Shown here: in pieces, positions 1 through 11,600 of the stretch
How the letters are laid out: each line of letters opens with the position of its first letter
How positions within the stretch are numbered: the first letter of the stretch is position 1
From: Phoronis ovalis
Taxonomy: Eukaryota > Phoronida > Phoronidae
Direction of reading: 5' to 3'
Length of the DNA stretch: 17,887 bases
Assembly: GCA_028565635.1 (NCBI GenBank)
Contig: JAOXYB010036617.1
Span: forward strand, 1-17,887
Made by a program: the position numbers and the translations under genes
The notes under the pieces: model-generated
Seen by the model: only the letters and a program-made list of their open reading frames with translations
Told to the model about the DNA's origin: nothing
The model's database searches: none

Positions 1-2572
1 ACTGTAGAATGTTATGTCTGATAAAGGCAATAAAAATGTCTGATTAGTTTGGCTAGTAGCTGCAGTAGGATTTTATGTTATCAGCAGACTGGAGAGTTTT
101 TCATAACATAAATTTCCATCCGGAAGTGTATGTAAATAATCACATAGTGTTATCTTGCAGCACTGGAATGAGTGTTTCCTTTTATACTGGAGTGGTGTTT
201 TGGGCATATTTATTCAGGAAACTATTTTAAATTGTCTGTCCAGTTGTTAAGTTTGTAAGGGTACCTCATTGGTATTTTATCAGCTAACTTTACTTTTATT
301 CTTTTCAAATTAAAAATATAATTTAATTATAACTGTAAGCTTGATGTAGAAAACATACAAAACACCATCCCTATAGACCGTATAGAACTCGTCATTCTTG
401 ACCTAGTTTCGTTTGGCTAAAAATAGCATCAAGTTAGTTTGGAGTCCAGACAAATCGTGCGTAGGGATCAAATTATACACAACTATAATGTGATCATGGA
501 CTGAAATCTTCTTAACAGGTGGGTTTTATGAAGTCTGGTGTCCTGAGAATATTAGCTATTTAACTGAGAAGAATTTTTGAATCACATTGAAGGTTTCTTT
601 CAATTATTTTTGAAATTTTACGCTTGGAAGTTGGATGAAGGAGGATTCCCCAATCCTTTGTTAATTGATCCTGATTGTTTACTTCCACTTTATTTCTTTT
701 TTTCGCCTGTTCAGTGTTGTACTCTTGGCATTTAGTGTCAGATAAAAGACTCGGCCCAGACTAATAATTTTACACGAGGCTCCATGTTTTGTTGCATTTA
801 TAAACTTTATTACACGTGTAATAAAAACCAAGCAGTCTTAAAACGTTTTACAGTGATTGTGTTTGATTTTAGCCTGATACTTGATACCCACTTTGTATAC
901 CATAGTTTTGAGTTTCAGACTGTAGAATTGTCTTATTTATAGTAACCAAATTGAAGTGGATTCTGTCCCTGTTTTAAGACTCATGAACTTGGTGACCCCT
1001 GAAAAGTAAACACAAGTATGACCTCTGACAACGTTTAAACAAACAAGCTGTTTATTCTCCTGTTGTTAAAGTGCCCCTGACTAGTTATCCCCAAACTATA
1101 CTGTACTATTCAGCTTTATAATTAAGGAATTTTCAAAAAATTTCCTCCTTGATATCATGTTGTTGTTGTCAATTAAGCCATTAATTAACCTAGTTTTAGA
1201 GTTAATTTGTGAAAATGTGGATGTCTATAATAAAAATCTAACTCTCTGGGGTCTCCCTGACAGTATATCAATTACAAGCTAGAGAACACAGTCTTTGTCA
1301 CTATATTGTATTTCATAAGATTATGATGCAATCGTGGAAAAGTAACATTTATTAGCGGAAATGTTACGAATAGGGTATTTGATAATTACAATCATAATAA
1401 TAAGTTGCTGGTCTATTAATCTAAATACTATAATGTAATATGCTTACTCGTACAGAACAATTTGTCTGTCCTATTCACTCTGGTTATATTTTGGAGTTCA
1501 TGGTCAGAATAATATTTTCAGAATTTTGTGTTTCACTGGTAAAATACGTTAAAGTAGAAATTATGGTAAAAAATTCATATGATAACCTTTTATAAAAGTT
1601 GTTAAACTACTATATGTATGTGTGTGAACGCATGACTAGGTTTTTAGGGAAATATAGACCTGAGAGGTAATTTTGTGTCTGAATTATTAAAGCATTTTCT
1701 GAGTTATTGTAAAAACTGCTGTGTTTGAATGCCCATTTGAAATCAAGTATTTCATAAGGATTTCGATGAATGGCTTATGACCTAATAACCAGAATGCACC
1801 CTTGGGTAAATTGAGAGGCTTGTCAGGTATATATAAGTTAAAATTACAATTGCAGGTGTTAAAGTTGCAAATGCAGGTCATGACGTGGGCAAAGATGTCA
1901 AAGAAGTAAAAAAGAAAAAAAACTGGTGGCTTATATTTTATTGTTATATCAATCCTGTGCAGCACTACATTCACTGTGAAAAAAAGTACCATAAAAGTTT
2001 AAATGTATCATAACACCAGGATCTGATGTGTAATTGGATTGAATGCCTATTAAGTTGCAGCTTTCATATAGTCTGATAGTTTTGTGACATTGTGAATATG
2101 CTTGCTGCTGGCTATGCAGGGTCGTGTGGAAGAGCTCCAGAAGCAGTGCTGATAGACATGCATACATTCCTGGAGTGTTTTCTTGTTTTCTCTAATAATT
2201 CAAACCTCTGATCCTGATATATGTTTGGTATTTGCTATAAAACTTTTTTTTAACAATTAAGCGAGGTTTTTAAGTAACTTAGGTCTTAGAGTCATGTTAA
2301 TTTCATGCACTCTTGCAAACACTATGTATGTCAGGCATCTGGTGGTGTTGGTATATTTTAATTGTTGCTATTTTAAATCTAGCTTGGCACATCTGTAGCA
2401 GTGATTGGCAGGACTTCATATTTAATATAAAAATCTAGCTGGTTTGTAGCTAAGAACTACTTTTAACTATCTGGCATGTAATATCAAGTAACTTGTCGTA
2501 ATAATTCATATATAGCGATACGATAGCCAGTTTTTCCTTGTACATTTAGATTTTATGTTGCTTTATTTGTAG
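1..2572. other. Intron or upstream gene sequence with no convincing exon
   Basis: This stretch precedes the first certain exon. That exon starts in mid-codon, so upstream coding exons must exist, and most of this stretch is probably intron. The DNA is AT-rich and stop-dense in all frames. No ankyrin-repeat or PH-domain peptide was recognised. Acceptor-like sites occur near 160 and 717, but the frames after them close quickly or have no good donor. The only short coding candidate is at 2120-2145 and is listed separately. Confidence 0.6.
2120..2145 (+). CDS. Possible 26-nt micro-exon of the ORP linker (weak)
   Basis: A tatgcag acceptor is followed by 26 nt reading G-R-V-E-E-L-Q-K plus two bases, then GTGCTG as a possible donor. 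Joined to exon A through the alternative acceptor at 2576, it would read G-R-V-E-E-L-Q-K-H-L-D-E-V, a plausible coiled-coil continuation. The donor is poor: there is no A at +3 or +4 and no G at +5. The frame stops just afterwards. This may be chance, and it only works with the second of the two acceptors of exon A. Confidence 0.15.
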
Positions 2573-2679
2573 TTAGTCTCGATGAAGTGCGACAGGAATT
2601 ATCGAAGATTGTGTTATCGTCCCGTGAAATGTGCAGTACCCTTAATCACTGCCTAACTCTATTCACACATCAAGAAGAG
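2573..2679 (+). CDS. ORP exon A: helical linker upstream of the FFAT motif
   Basis: 107 nt. It begins with two bases of a split codon, then reads S-L-D-E-V-R-Q-E-L-S-K-I and ends F-T-H-Q-E-E before a GAG|GTGAGA donor in phase 0. The peptide is charged and likely helical, matching the linker that follows the PH domain in ORP/OSBP proteins. It joins in frame to exon B. Two AG acceptors lie four bases apart (ending at 2572 and 2576). Which is used depends on the phase of the previous exon, which is not certain. The start therefore carries a 4-base uncertainty; the end is firm. Confidence 0.82.
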
Positions 2680-5600
2680 GTGAGATATAACACTTTTCTG
2701 TTACGTTGTCATTCCTGTTCGTATTTGTGGGTTAGTTCTTGCAATAGCGTGTGACCTTCATTGTTTGTATTACAGGATTAATGCATGAATCCTTCTTTAT
2801 CAGAAATTTGTTTAAAATAGTATTTTCTATTTTTCTCTGTGGGATTCAAGTTTATGGCTGGCTGTCTCTTGGAAATTAAGGCAGTGTGCTAGATCCCAGA
2901 AATTGGTTGTTCCTAAGCATAAAATATGTGTAAAGGAAATGCTCTAAATTAAGATTGAAATTAGAAGAATTGGGATTTTGTTTTCAGTTTGTGTATGAGT
3001 AAGGATTTGTAGGCTGGGCAGAGTGTCGTAGATATCACAACGCACACTAGGAAATGTGACATGCACATTTCAGTCATGAATTACGAATTGGATATGCACT
3101 GTGTCATCATTTCCTGAAAATATGTTTTGTCCACTTTATCATAAATAAAATTTTGATTTCAATACTGTATATCAAATTACAATAGTATAGTAACATGCAA
3201 ACTCGCTTTAAAAAGCATGTCAAGATTCTGACAACCATAAAATGTTCGTCTTAGAAGGTTGGGCAGGGACTGGAAAGAATAATCAAAGTTACGCAAGTTT
3301 GCTTATTGTCATAAGCCAAATTAAACAAAACTGGTTTAAAATATACGAATCATGGTATTGAATAACCAAATGGTCAAATGTTATGAAAAAGGATCACGCT
3401 AGCTGTAACGTTCCCCATGTGCATGCACACAAGCATTTCTGGTTTACTTTGTATAGTGCTCGTGCGTCCACAAGGACATTGACATATAATATGTGTAATC
3501 TGATTATTATGAATGACATTTGTTAATGCTCCTGCTTTAATTTGATTTCTAATAGTTCACACCTGATCTCCCAGTGTGACGGACATGCTATTTTTTATAA
3601 GGAGAAAAAAATATGAAGCAACTCGCCTACTTTGGTTTTAAAGTTTAGAAAATTGCTGTACAACTTGGAAAATGGATTCATGTATAGTCTGGCTAAAAAA
3701 AAGAAAGTTTCTGGTTACAAGTCAATTATATAAGACCGTGGGATTATGTACTCCATGCTGTGTTTTTAATGTATTCAGGTCATTTATTAAAGCTACCTGT
3801 TGAGACAGTTGAAAAATGATTATCTCCCAGGTTTATTAATTTGATTACAACACCATCAATTCTTCATTTTACCTGAAACCTGAGTGTAGAATAGAAGGAT
3901 TCTCCTATCATTGTGTGTAGCAGAGTTAACTGACAGCGCTTGAAGTTCCACAGTGTTGTACAGTAAAGTTCTACATTTCTATTTGTTTATTGCTGTTTAT
4001 GTCAGTGTGCAGCTTTTTTGTTGTGATGAACATATTGAATTGTCTATTGGATTGTAATGTCACAGTTTATTAGGTAATCGTGCAAAAACAGATGTTTGGT
4101 AGGAATACTCGGTAAACGCGGTTTTAGGTTATGCAGAATTTGATTTTAACTATACCTTGTAAAAGATGAATTATTTGCCAGCTACTTACACAAGTAGTGT
4201 AACAGCCAAAATTATAAAACTCACCGTAGGAAATGACAACAAACCCACGTCATATCTTTGGTGGAGGCGGGAATCAGACGGTAGTAAATTGGGGTCAGAC
4301 TAGTAATAAACTAATGTTACCAGCATGTTAGATATGAATTTATTATTTTGTAGTTTAGGAAACCTGGCTATAGTTTAGAATATGATAAACTATATAGTAT
4401 GTGAAACTGGAGCTGTTTGTAATTTGTAAAATGTTTTTATAGCTGAGGAAGTTACAGCTTCAGCAGGAGATGGAGAAGTCTCGAGTGTTACAAGAAGCGT
4501 TGCATGTTTTAGCAACAGAACACCACGAGTTGGAAGAATCTGTGAGTCGGCACACATCGCCAACTCCCCGATACTATGACACAGATGATGACGAGTTTTA
4601 TGACTGTGATGAGGGTAGGTGCTAATACTTATCTGTAGACATCTCGAATGATAATAGACTGTTGGCAAGTACTAGGTGGTCTAGCGTGCAGTTTTCACAT
4701 GCATGGTTGTTCCAGTCCCGTTAATACGTATACACAATCATGCGAATGTTCAGTAGAAATTATGGTAAATCTTCAAAATTAGAAATATCTGTTAGTATTT
4801 ATAACTGTTCCAGTTGATATGTCATTTAATATAGTATAGTATAATAAATTTACTCTGTAATATTTGTTTTTATAAAATTTTGTTTCCTGTTTTTTTAAAG
4901 TCAGATAAATCTTTATTTATAGTGAAATAGAATCTTCTCACAGGTCATTATTCCACCTGTTGATGCATCCTCTACATCCTGTTTTTATACAGGTGTGATT
5001 TACCAATCAATTACGCTATAAATATAGGTTTATCTGACTTTTAAAAAATTAGGAAGCAAAATTGTAGAAAAAGAAGCTACTGAGTACATGTAGTATTATA
5101 CTGTATTATATGTCACATGAAGTTACTGAGTACATGTAGTATTATACGGTTATGTAGTATTGTACTGTATTATATGTCATATCAAAACAGCAAAAAATCT
5201 AACTATAATTTCTGTTGAATGCGTAATTGGTTTGCATGTGTAGTATTGGGGGGAGCTGGAACAGCATAGTTTTTACATGAGAAGACTATTGAATGGTAGT
5301 TTGCATCTTTAAAAAGTAAGAAATAGGGGGTTTATCAACTAATGGAATAGCCATGAGAAATATCTGAATCCCACAATTCACAGCATTTGATGAATGACCA
5401 ATCCCATAACTTTATTTTTATTGGTTTCAATGACTAATAGGCTATAAACCCCAAAAGGTACAAATTTGCTTGTTAAAGGTGCTCAATTTTTTTTTTTGAG
5501 GTTAATGTTACAAGTTTTAGTCAGTTTAACTAGGGCAAGTCTAGATAAGCGGTAAATCTTTCTAAAAATTAGGATGGTACTTTTTATTAATCAGCACTGC

Positions 5601-8600
5601 TAACATTTGATCACATGGCTTTTTATGAATTTAATACACTTTTATAGCACACTTATAAAGCCATTTCAAGATGCCTGTAACAGAATTATTATAAGATGGA
5701 TGCCACTGGCTTAAATAGTTATTTTTTTATTTGAATTTATTCTTTCAATTAGCTTCAAGGTAAAATTTGGCAACAAACAGTAAAGTCTAAAATTCTGTCC
5801 CAGTAAAATGAATGGAATACGTTTTTGGCTAGACTTGCAAATAACACAATGTTGTAGTGAAAAAATGCATTATGTTTACTCCCTATGCAATATATCAAAT
5901 CCGCCTTCCAGACGGGATAGTTGATAGTGCTACATTATAAAGAATGACTTATTATTAATTAATAGTATTAATTAAAAAAAAGGACTTAAAGTACTTAGTC
6001 TTGTTTGTAGCCTCACCATTCATAATATTTCATAAAGCATATTTAACACCTTATTTTTTTTCCAGGCGAATTAAACTTTGTGAATGTAGGGTCATATACC
6101 AATGGGGGGGAACATGAAAAATATGGCTCGGCTGAGGAAGATTCATTTATGAGAACAACAGAAAATGGTGCTATTTCTAAAAGGAAAACCTCAGTAACCA
6201 CGCCAGCCCACTGTGTAAAATGGGGTACAAGGTATGTTGTCTGAGCTCATGCGATGTAATAAAGGTTTTTTGTAAAGCCCACATCTTATCTTATCATCTA
6301 CTCAGACATTGATTATTTATGTTTACTTTAAAGAACTTTGGGAAACTATAAGCTTAGTTTAATGGGTTTTTTTTTTAATAACTGCAGTTCCTTCAAAATG
6401 TTGTAGTAAAATTGTGCCCTGAGCTGCCATCAAGCAGCTACACTGATATCCAGCAAAATGTTTGAATTTGAATTAGCTCCCACAGAAGGGCAGCACTCAT
6501 GTAACAGTCAGCATTTAGGGAGCAGTATACATCTCTCCAAACCTTCAATAGAATGTTTGCATGCACTTGGTAACAGTAAAAGATCCACCGCTTGCAAACC
6601 CAAACTTTCCCAGAATTTTGTATTTGTGAATGAGCAATCACAAGACTCGTTCAACCAAAACTGCGGATTTCTTGGAACATTTAGGTTTACGTCTGGTGGC
6701 TCTCCCTAGTGTGGACTAATATTTTATTGCTGAAACATAGTTGAGGAAGAATGATTGTAACTACAGTTAAATTTTTATGAACATAAGATATTCTAATTAT
6801 ATCATGACCATATTGACTAGTTTCTGTAATCCTTTATTTTATAAACGACATGGGTCTCAGATAGTGACAGTTATTGGGTATCAACTGAGTTGACCATGCA
6901 TGTACCTTGACAATAAATATATTAGTATATTGTTTGATGGTTTCTCCAAGTATTGATTCATCGAAATGTATATTGATCCGTTGCGCTTTTATCTGCATCT
7001 CCTTGACTTCTTTTGATTCTTACCAATTTTTATCAAGATTTTATTATTCAACTTCACCAAAAATCGGTGTGTTTAGTAAATCTACTGATTTCTCCCACTG
7101 AGAGACATTCGGGTTCCAGTAAAATTCAAATATTACTGAACCACTTTAAACACCAACTCATCTTCTGTGTCAGTGATTCAAACTGGGGCGAATGACGATC
7201 TATGAACTTCCTTGCTCCACTTCTAATAGAAATATTGAGAGATGCTCAAAGCATGCATATTTAACTTCCTGCTCCATGTAGTCATGTGAATTTAATTATA
7301 TTTTATTTATGTATATATTATTGTTATTCCCAGTGTTGAAGGTCTGTGAAATATCAATGGCCAATGCAAATTCAGAAAAAAAAACCTTATGTTTAACCTT
7401 TCATGATCAGTAATCCCTAGCTATTTGAATAGTCTAATCCCAGTAATAATTCTCATGTTGTTAATGAAATAATAATGGCCAACTGGTCTCAAAATAGCAT
7501 CATATTTAATAATAAATTAATGTTTACAATAAATTAAATTTCTAATTTTAAAATAAACCTCATTCGCAAAGTATTTGATTTATTTTAATATTTTTCTTTG
7601 ATAAATAGTATTTGCAGTGGCTAACTGTTCTCAAAGTAAGATTTTTGTATTAGACTAATGTTTACAATAAATTCAATTTCTAATTTTAGAATAAAATTGT
7701 ATTCTGACAATATTTGATAGGATTTAATTATTTTTCTTTGATAAATAGTATAAAACTGTTGGATTGATTTTGTAATTATTGTGGCGATGTCGTTAGATTT
7801 TTTTGTAGATTTAATTGAAACATAAAGCGGCTTTATATTAATTACCTCTGTTGGTAGGGCATCTGCTTCCCAACGTGTAATACAGGTAAACAGTTTGCTT
7901 TTCATAAAATCGAAGAATAAAGATTTTTCTTTAAGGTATTTATTTATGAATTCTGAAAAATGCCACTTTCTTGAAAGACGTTTTAGTAAATGTTTCAAAA
8001 CTATAAAAGTAAAGAAAATGTAGTATATATAAGACTGAACTTTTACCCCAACCATAAGTAACAGGCTTCAGATCACCCTTAAAAAATTGTTGGTTTGTGG
8101 TTGCCGACCGACCCACAAAAAAAATGCTGACCCAAAATTTGTTTCCCCTTTATTTCTAGCAAAAAAATGTTTAAGATCTTTCTCGATCAAAATCTAGATA
8201 CAATTCTCCTGGAATTACACATTTTCTTTTCTCAACTGAAAAAAATAATAAGTGTACCTACTGACCCATCCCTCTAGTGGTGGGTCGGCAGCAACAAACC
8301 AACAATTTTTTAAGGGTGGCCTCATGTGTAATGGTGCATAATGGGGAAAAAGACGATGCAAGCATTTTCCACTCCTTGGGAAAATTTAAAGATTGCTTAA
8401 TTACTTCACTTCTTGTTTCTTAATTGTGTTAGTAAATTTGATATTTTATGGGAGATTTGTAAAAGTATTAGAAAATCTCTCAACGTATTGCCCTTTAGGA
8501 ATAGGATAAACTAAGCATTCTTAGCATATGTAGGAAATCTATTCACCCAAGCCGTGTATAGATTTATTGCTAAGTTTAGTTATTCATGTTAGGGGCCTGA

Positions 8601-11600
8601 ATAGATAAATCATTGGTCTTGGATTATGTATTATGTATTAATACCATATCAGGTTTAAAACACTCTTTTATAAAAGTTGGGTAATTCTATTGATCAGATA
8701 TGTATTGATTTCTTGTTTAAGTTTGCATCTAACAAACCATTCAATAATTTAAATAAAACTTTTCCGATTTTTAATCAAAATTCATCTTGTAATTGCCGTT
8801 AACATCAATATTTTTGAGAATGACTTTTTAAATTTGATCAGCTCTGATTAAATATCAATAATATCTGTTTTGTGTATTTTCATTGCGATAAGTAGTACTA
8901 TCTCTGATGACCTGTATCGTATAAAGTCTCAGTTTTATCAATGTCAAATGACCTGTTCTGTGAGTTTATGCTTGGACAGTTTTCTATATCAATACTCATT
9001 CATCAGTATTTACAGTGGGCACTATGACAGAAGTATTATAGCTGGACCTTAGTAACAAGAAAATGAATTGTAAGATTGTTCACAGCTTTTAAGTGGAGTT
9101 TATTCAAGAAATTAGCTGCCTTTCTTGTACATTTGATCCAAGTTTGTAACACAGGAAAAAACCTGAATTCGTCATACCAGGGATACTTGATATTGATTGT
9201 GCGAACATGAAACTTTGATGTGTATAGTGTGCTTGTATAAATATTACATTGGGCAGATATATTGACAGGAGTTTACAAGTAGTTTTATTGATAAAAAACA
9301 GATATTTGATGAAACTCTTGTATAGCATGTTTTGCTCTCGGTAGTTTTTCGTGCTGGGTATTGGGTAGTAGCAGCTTCGGTTGCAGTTGAATATTATTGC
9401 GTTACTTGCATGTTGGAAATTATTATTAGAATGGCAACAGCAGTAAAACAAGACAATCAGGAAAATGGTGATACCTTTTCATGTCGTAAGCGCAGGTATT
9501 TACTGTTAAAATACTTTTTATGACCATACATGGTAGCAGTACTAAGAATTAAATATATATGTGTGACAGATGTTTATTGCAGTAGATATATACAGGAATT
9601 GATTTCTACAGTCAATAATGATGTAATAGTCACTTCATGGGACCAGACATTGATATCCTTTATAACCACATGCAAGGCTGTCTTTTCACGATAAACAAAA
9701 AAAGGGATTTAATCCATTCACTTCCCTTCTTGTTACTAGCTAGCCTGTACACTGTTTATTTACATTACCTGTTTACCTGGCAGAGCCTGGAACAGTGTTC
9801 ATTAATAATTATAACATTGTAAAGAAAGAAAAAATGTCCTGTTTCAGTAATAAAAAATTCTTAACATGTCCGTTTTAAAACATTTTGGTATTTAAACTAA
9901 CAGTTGATGCTGAAAAGGCACTTCAGTTTAATTTGTCTGATTTGATAGAATCTTGCAATAATTTTCCCGATTTAATTACCCCTGTCATATTTAATAACCA
10001 TTATGGTGTTGTTAAAAGATTTTCATAAATTACATGTGATCCACCAGCGAACTTTTTCAAACTGGATCAAAGCCTTGAATATTTAGTTCACTGACCTCTA
10101 CTTTGGTCATGCCAAATGAAAATTTTTAAAGTGAGTGAACTGATATCAGATGTGTAGTGGACGCTAAACTGAAGGGAATGGCTTGCATTGTGTAGATCTT
10201 AAAGCTTGCTAATGATAGGGGTACTGATCCAGCTGATTTAAAACTTGATTAGAAAATTTTGGAATGAAGATGCAAAGTCTATTAATATTTTTGCCAATAA
10301 CTATAACCATGGTGGGCGTGAAATGTGAATAAACAGCAATTTCATAGATTTTATAGATTAGTAATCCTTTACCTCTCCACAAATGCTAAAAAATATCAAA
10401 TTCTTCACCTATCCACAAATGCTAAAAAATATCAAATTCTTCACCTATCCACAAATGCTAAAAAAAATTTTAGGATTCCACTTAGCTTGGATATATAATG
10501 TTACATTTAAAACAGTCATCCTCTGATTAGAAGTGAGTGCCAGGTATTACTTGAAAGCAAGGTGAAGTTACAGTATATAATGTTACATTTAAAACCGTAG
10601 TCCTCTGATTAGAAGTGAGTGCTAGGTATCACTTGAAAGCAAGGTGAAGTTACAATATTAATACAGTTGTTAACAGATATGGTTAAATCGTTATGGGCGC
10701 TACTTCGATCAAGAAAATTCTTGGTGTATCTTCTGTGTAAGATAGGTAGTTGATTACTATTCACAAGTATTATCTAATGCTAATATTTGACTTGTCTTTG
10801 ACTCAATCATCAGCCTTTCTCAATTTGTTTGTTGTTCCGAGGTTATCGTGGAGATAAAAGCAAGTCAAAGTGCTACGCAAACACTGAAATTGGAAAGGTT
10901 TCTTACTAATTGTTTTTGTATAGCTGCTATAGTTTTCCAATATGTAAAAACAATTATATAGCTCCTGTCCCTGTGTTGCTGTGCTTTCCATTCACCGATA
11001 ATGTGTAATGCACATGCTGATATCGATAGCAATATACCCAATAGATGGTTGAACTCGTGTACCTGTGCCTTGTAAAGTGGCATGAAGCGTATGAAGTTGT
11101 CCCCGGGTAACCTGTGCCCAGAAAGAATCTTTTTCTGTGCTTTAAAGAAAAAAGGTAGACACCTACTGTAGGGCATTTTGTATGTTAGATTTGTTTCATG
11201 TAATCGTACCAGATTGGCATATACTGTTTTTGTCATGTACCTTTCTGCGCGCTCTTGAAATAGATCTAACATACTTTTCATAATACCTTGAAGACTTACT
11301 GAATGGAATTGTTGTGTATTCAGTGTTAAATGTCACCTTTATCTTGCAAATGATCATAACATTTGATGATGACATATTAATAATGAATCACACTTGGATT
11401 GGCATAATAAATTTAATGCCATTCTTCACAGTTCTAAATGTCTACAACTTTAACTAGGTAATACATGATATTTACATTGTTGCAAGTTTTTCATTACATT
11501 TCAAAAGTCATTTATATTGTGTATTTCTGGTTTGTAAATAAGGCCCAAGGTGATGAAAAAAATGTCAATACAAGGTCTGTCATATTATATCACATTCGTT

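Larger units (their letters stand above)
6232..9430 (+). other. First part of intron C-D, up to the internal first exon
   Basis: The intron C-D is 7829 nt (6232-14060). This part holds an unexplained open stretch at 6410-6709, a 140-bp tandem duplication, a tRNA-like remnant and a MITE-like element, each listed separately. The rest is AT-rich without coding signal. The last 100 bases before 9431 hold several CpGs (around 9339-9400), unlike most of the intron, which may mark a promoter region. Confidence 0.7.

Noticed and set aside
150-260. Possible exon after the tatcttgcag acceptor at 160 or the attcag at 216, with a gtaagg donor near 254
   Set aside because: The frames give no recognisable PH or ORP peptide. 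The second could be phased to exon A, but nothing else supports it.
687-760. Strong polypyrimidine tract and cctgttcag acceptor near 717
   Set aside because: Two of the three following frames close within 40 bases and no usable donor follows the open one.
1853-2011. Open frame after the ttgcag near 1853, reading V-K-V-A-N-A-G-H-D
   Set aside because: It becomes lysine-rich low-complexity sequence, has no donor in the right phase and matches no ORP region.
4390-4668. 92-codon minus-strand frame opposite exon B
   Set aside because: It is the antisense shadow of the FFAT exon; the plus strand explains the openness.
5483-5500. ctcaa-T run-ttgag hairpin resembling a terminator
   Set aside because: The stem is five bases around a T run inside a eukaryotic intron, so a terminator reading has no basis.
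7621-8055. 144-codon minus-strand open frame
   Set aside because: It runs through the 140-bp tandem duplication and the tRNA-like remnant, and the peptide is low-complexity I/K/F-rich from AT-rich DNA. The W-E-A-D-A-L-P-T-E part is tRNA-like sequence read backwards.
8536-8567. aaatctat / atagattt hairpin with 15-base loop
   Set aside because: Eight-base AT-rich stems are expected by chance in this sequence.
9104-9451. 115-codon minus-strand frame overlapping the internal first exon
   Set aside because: No recognisable domain, and the plus-strand reading with matched phase and homology is the better explanation.
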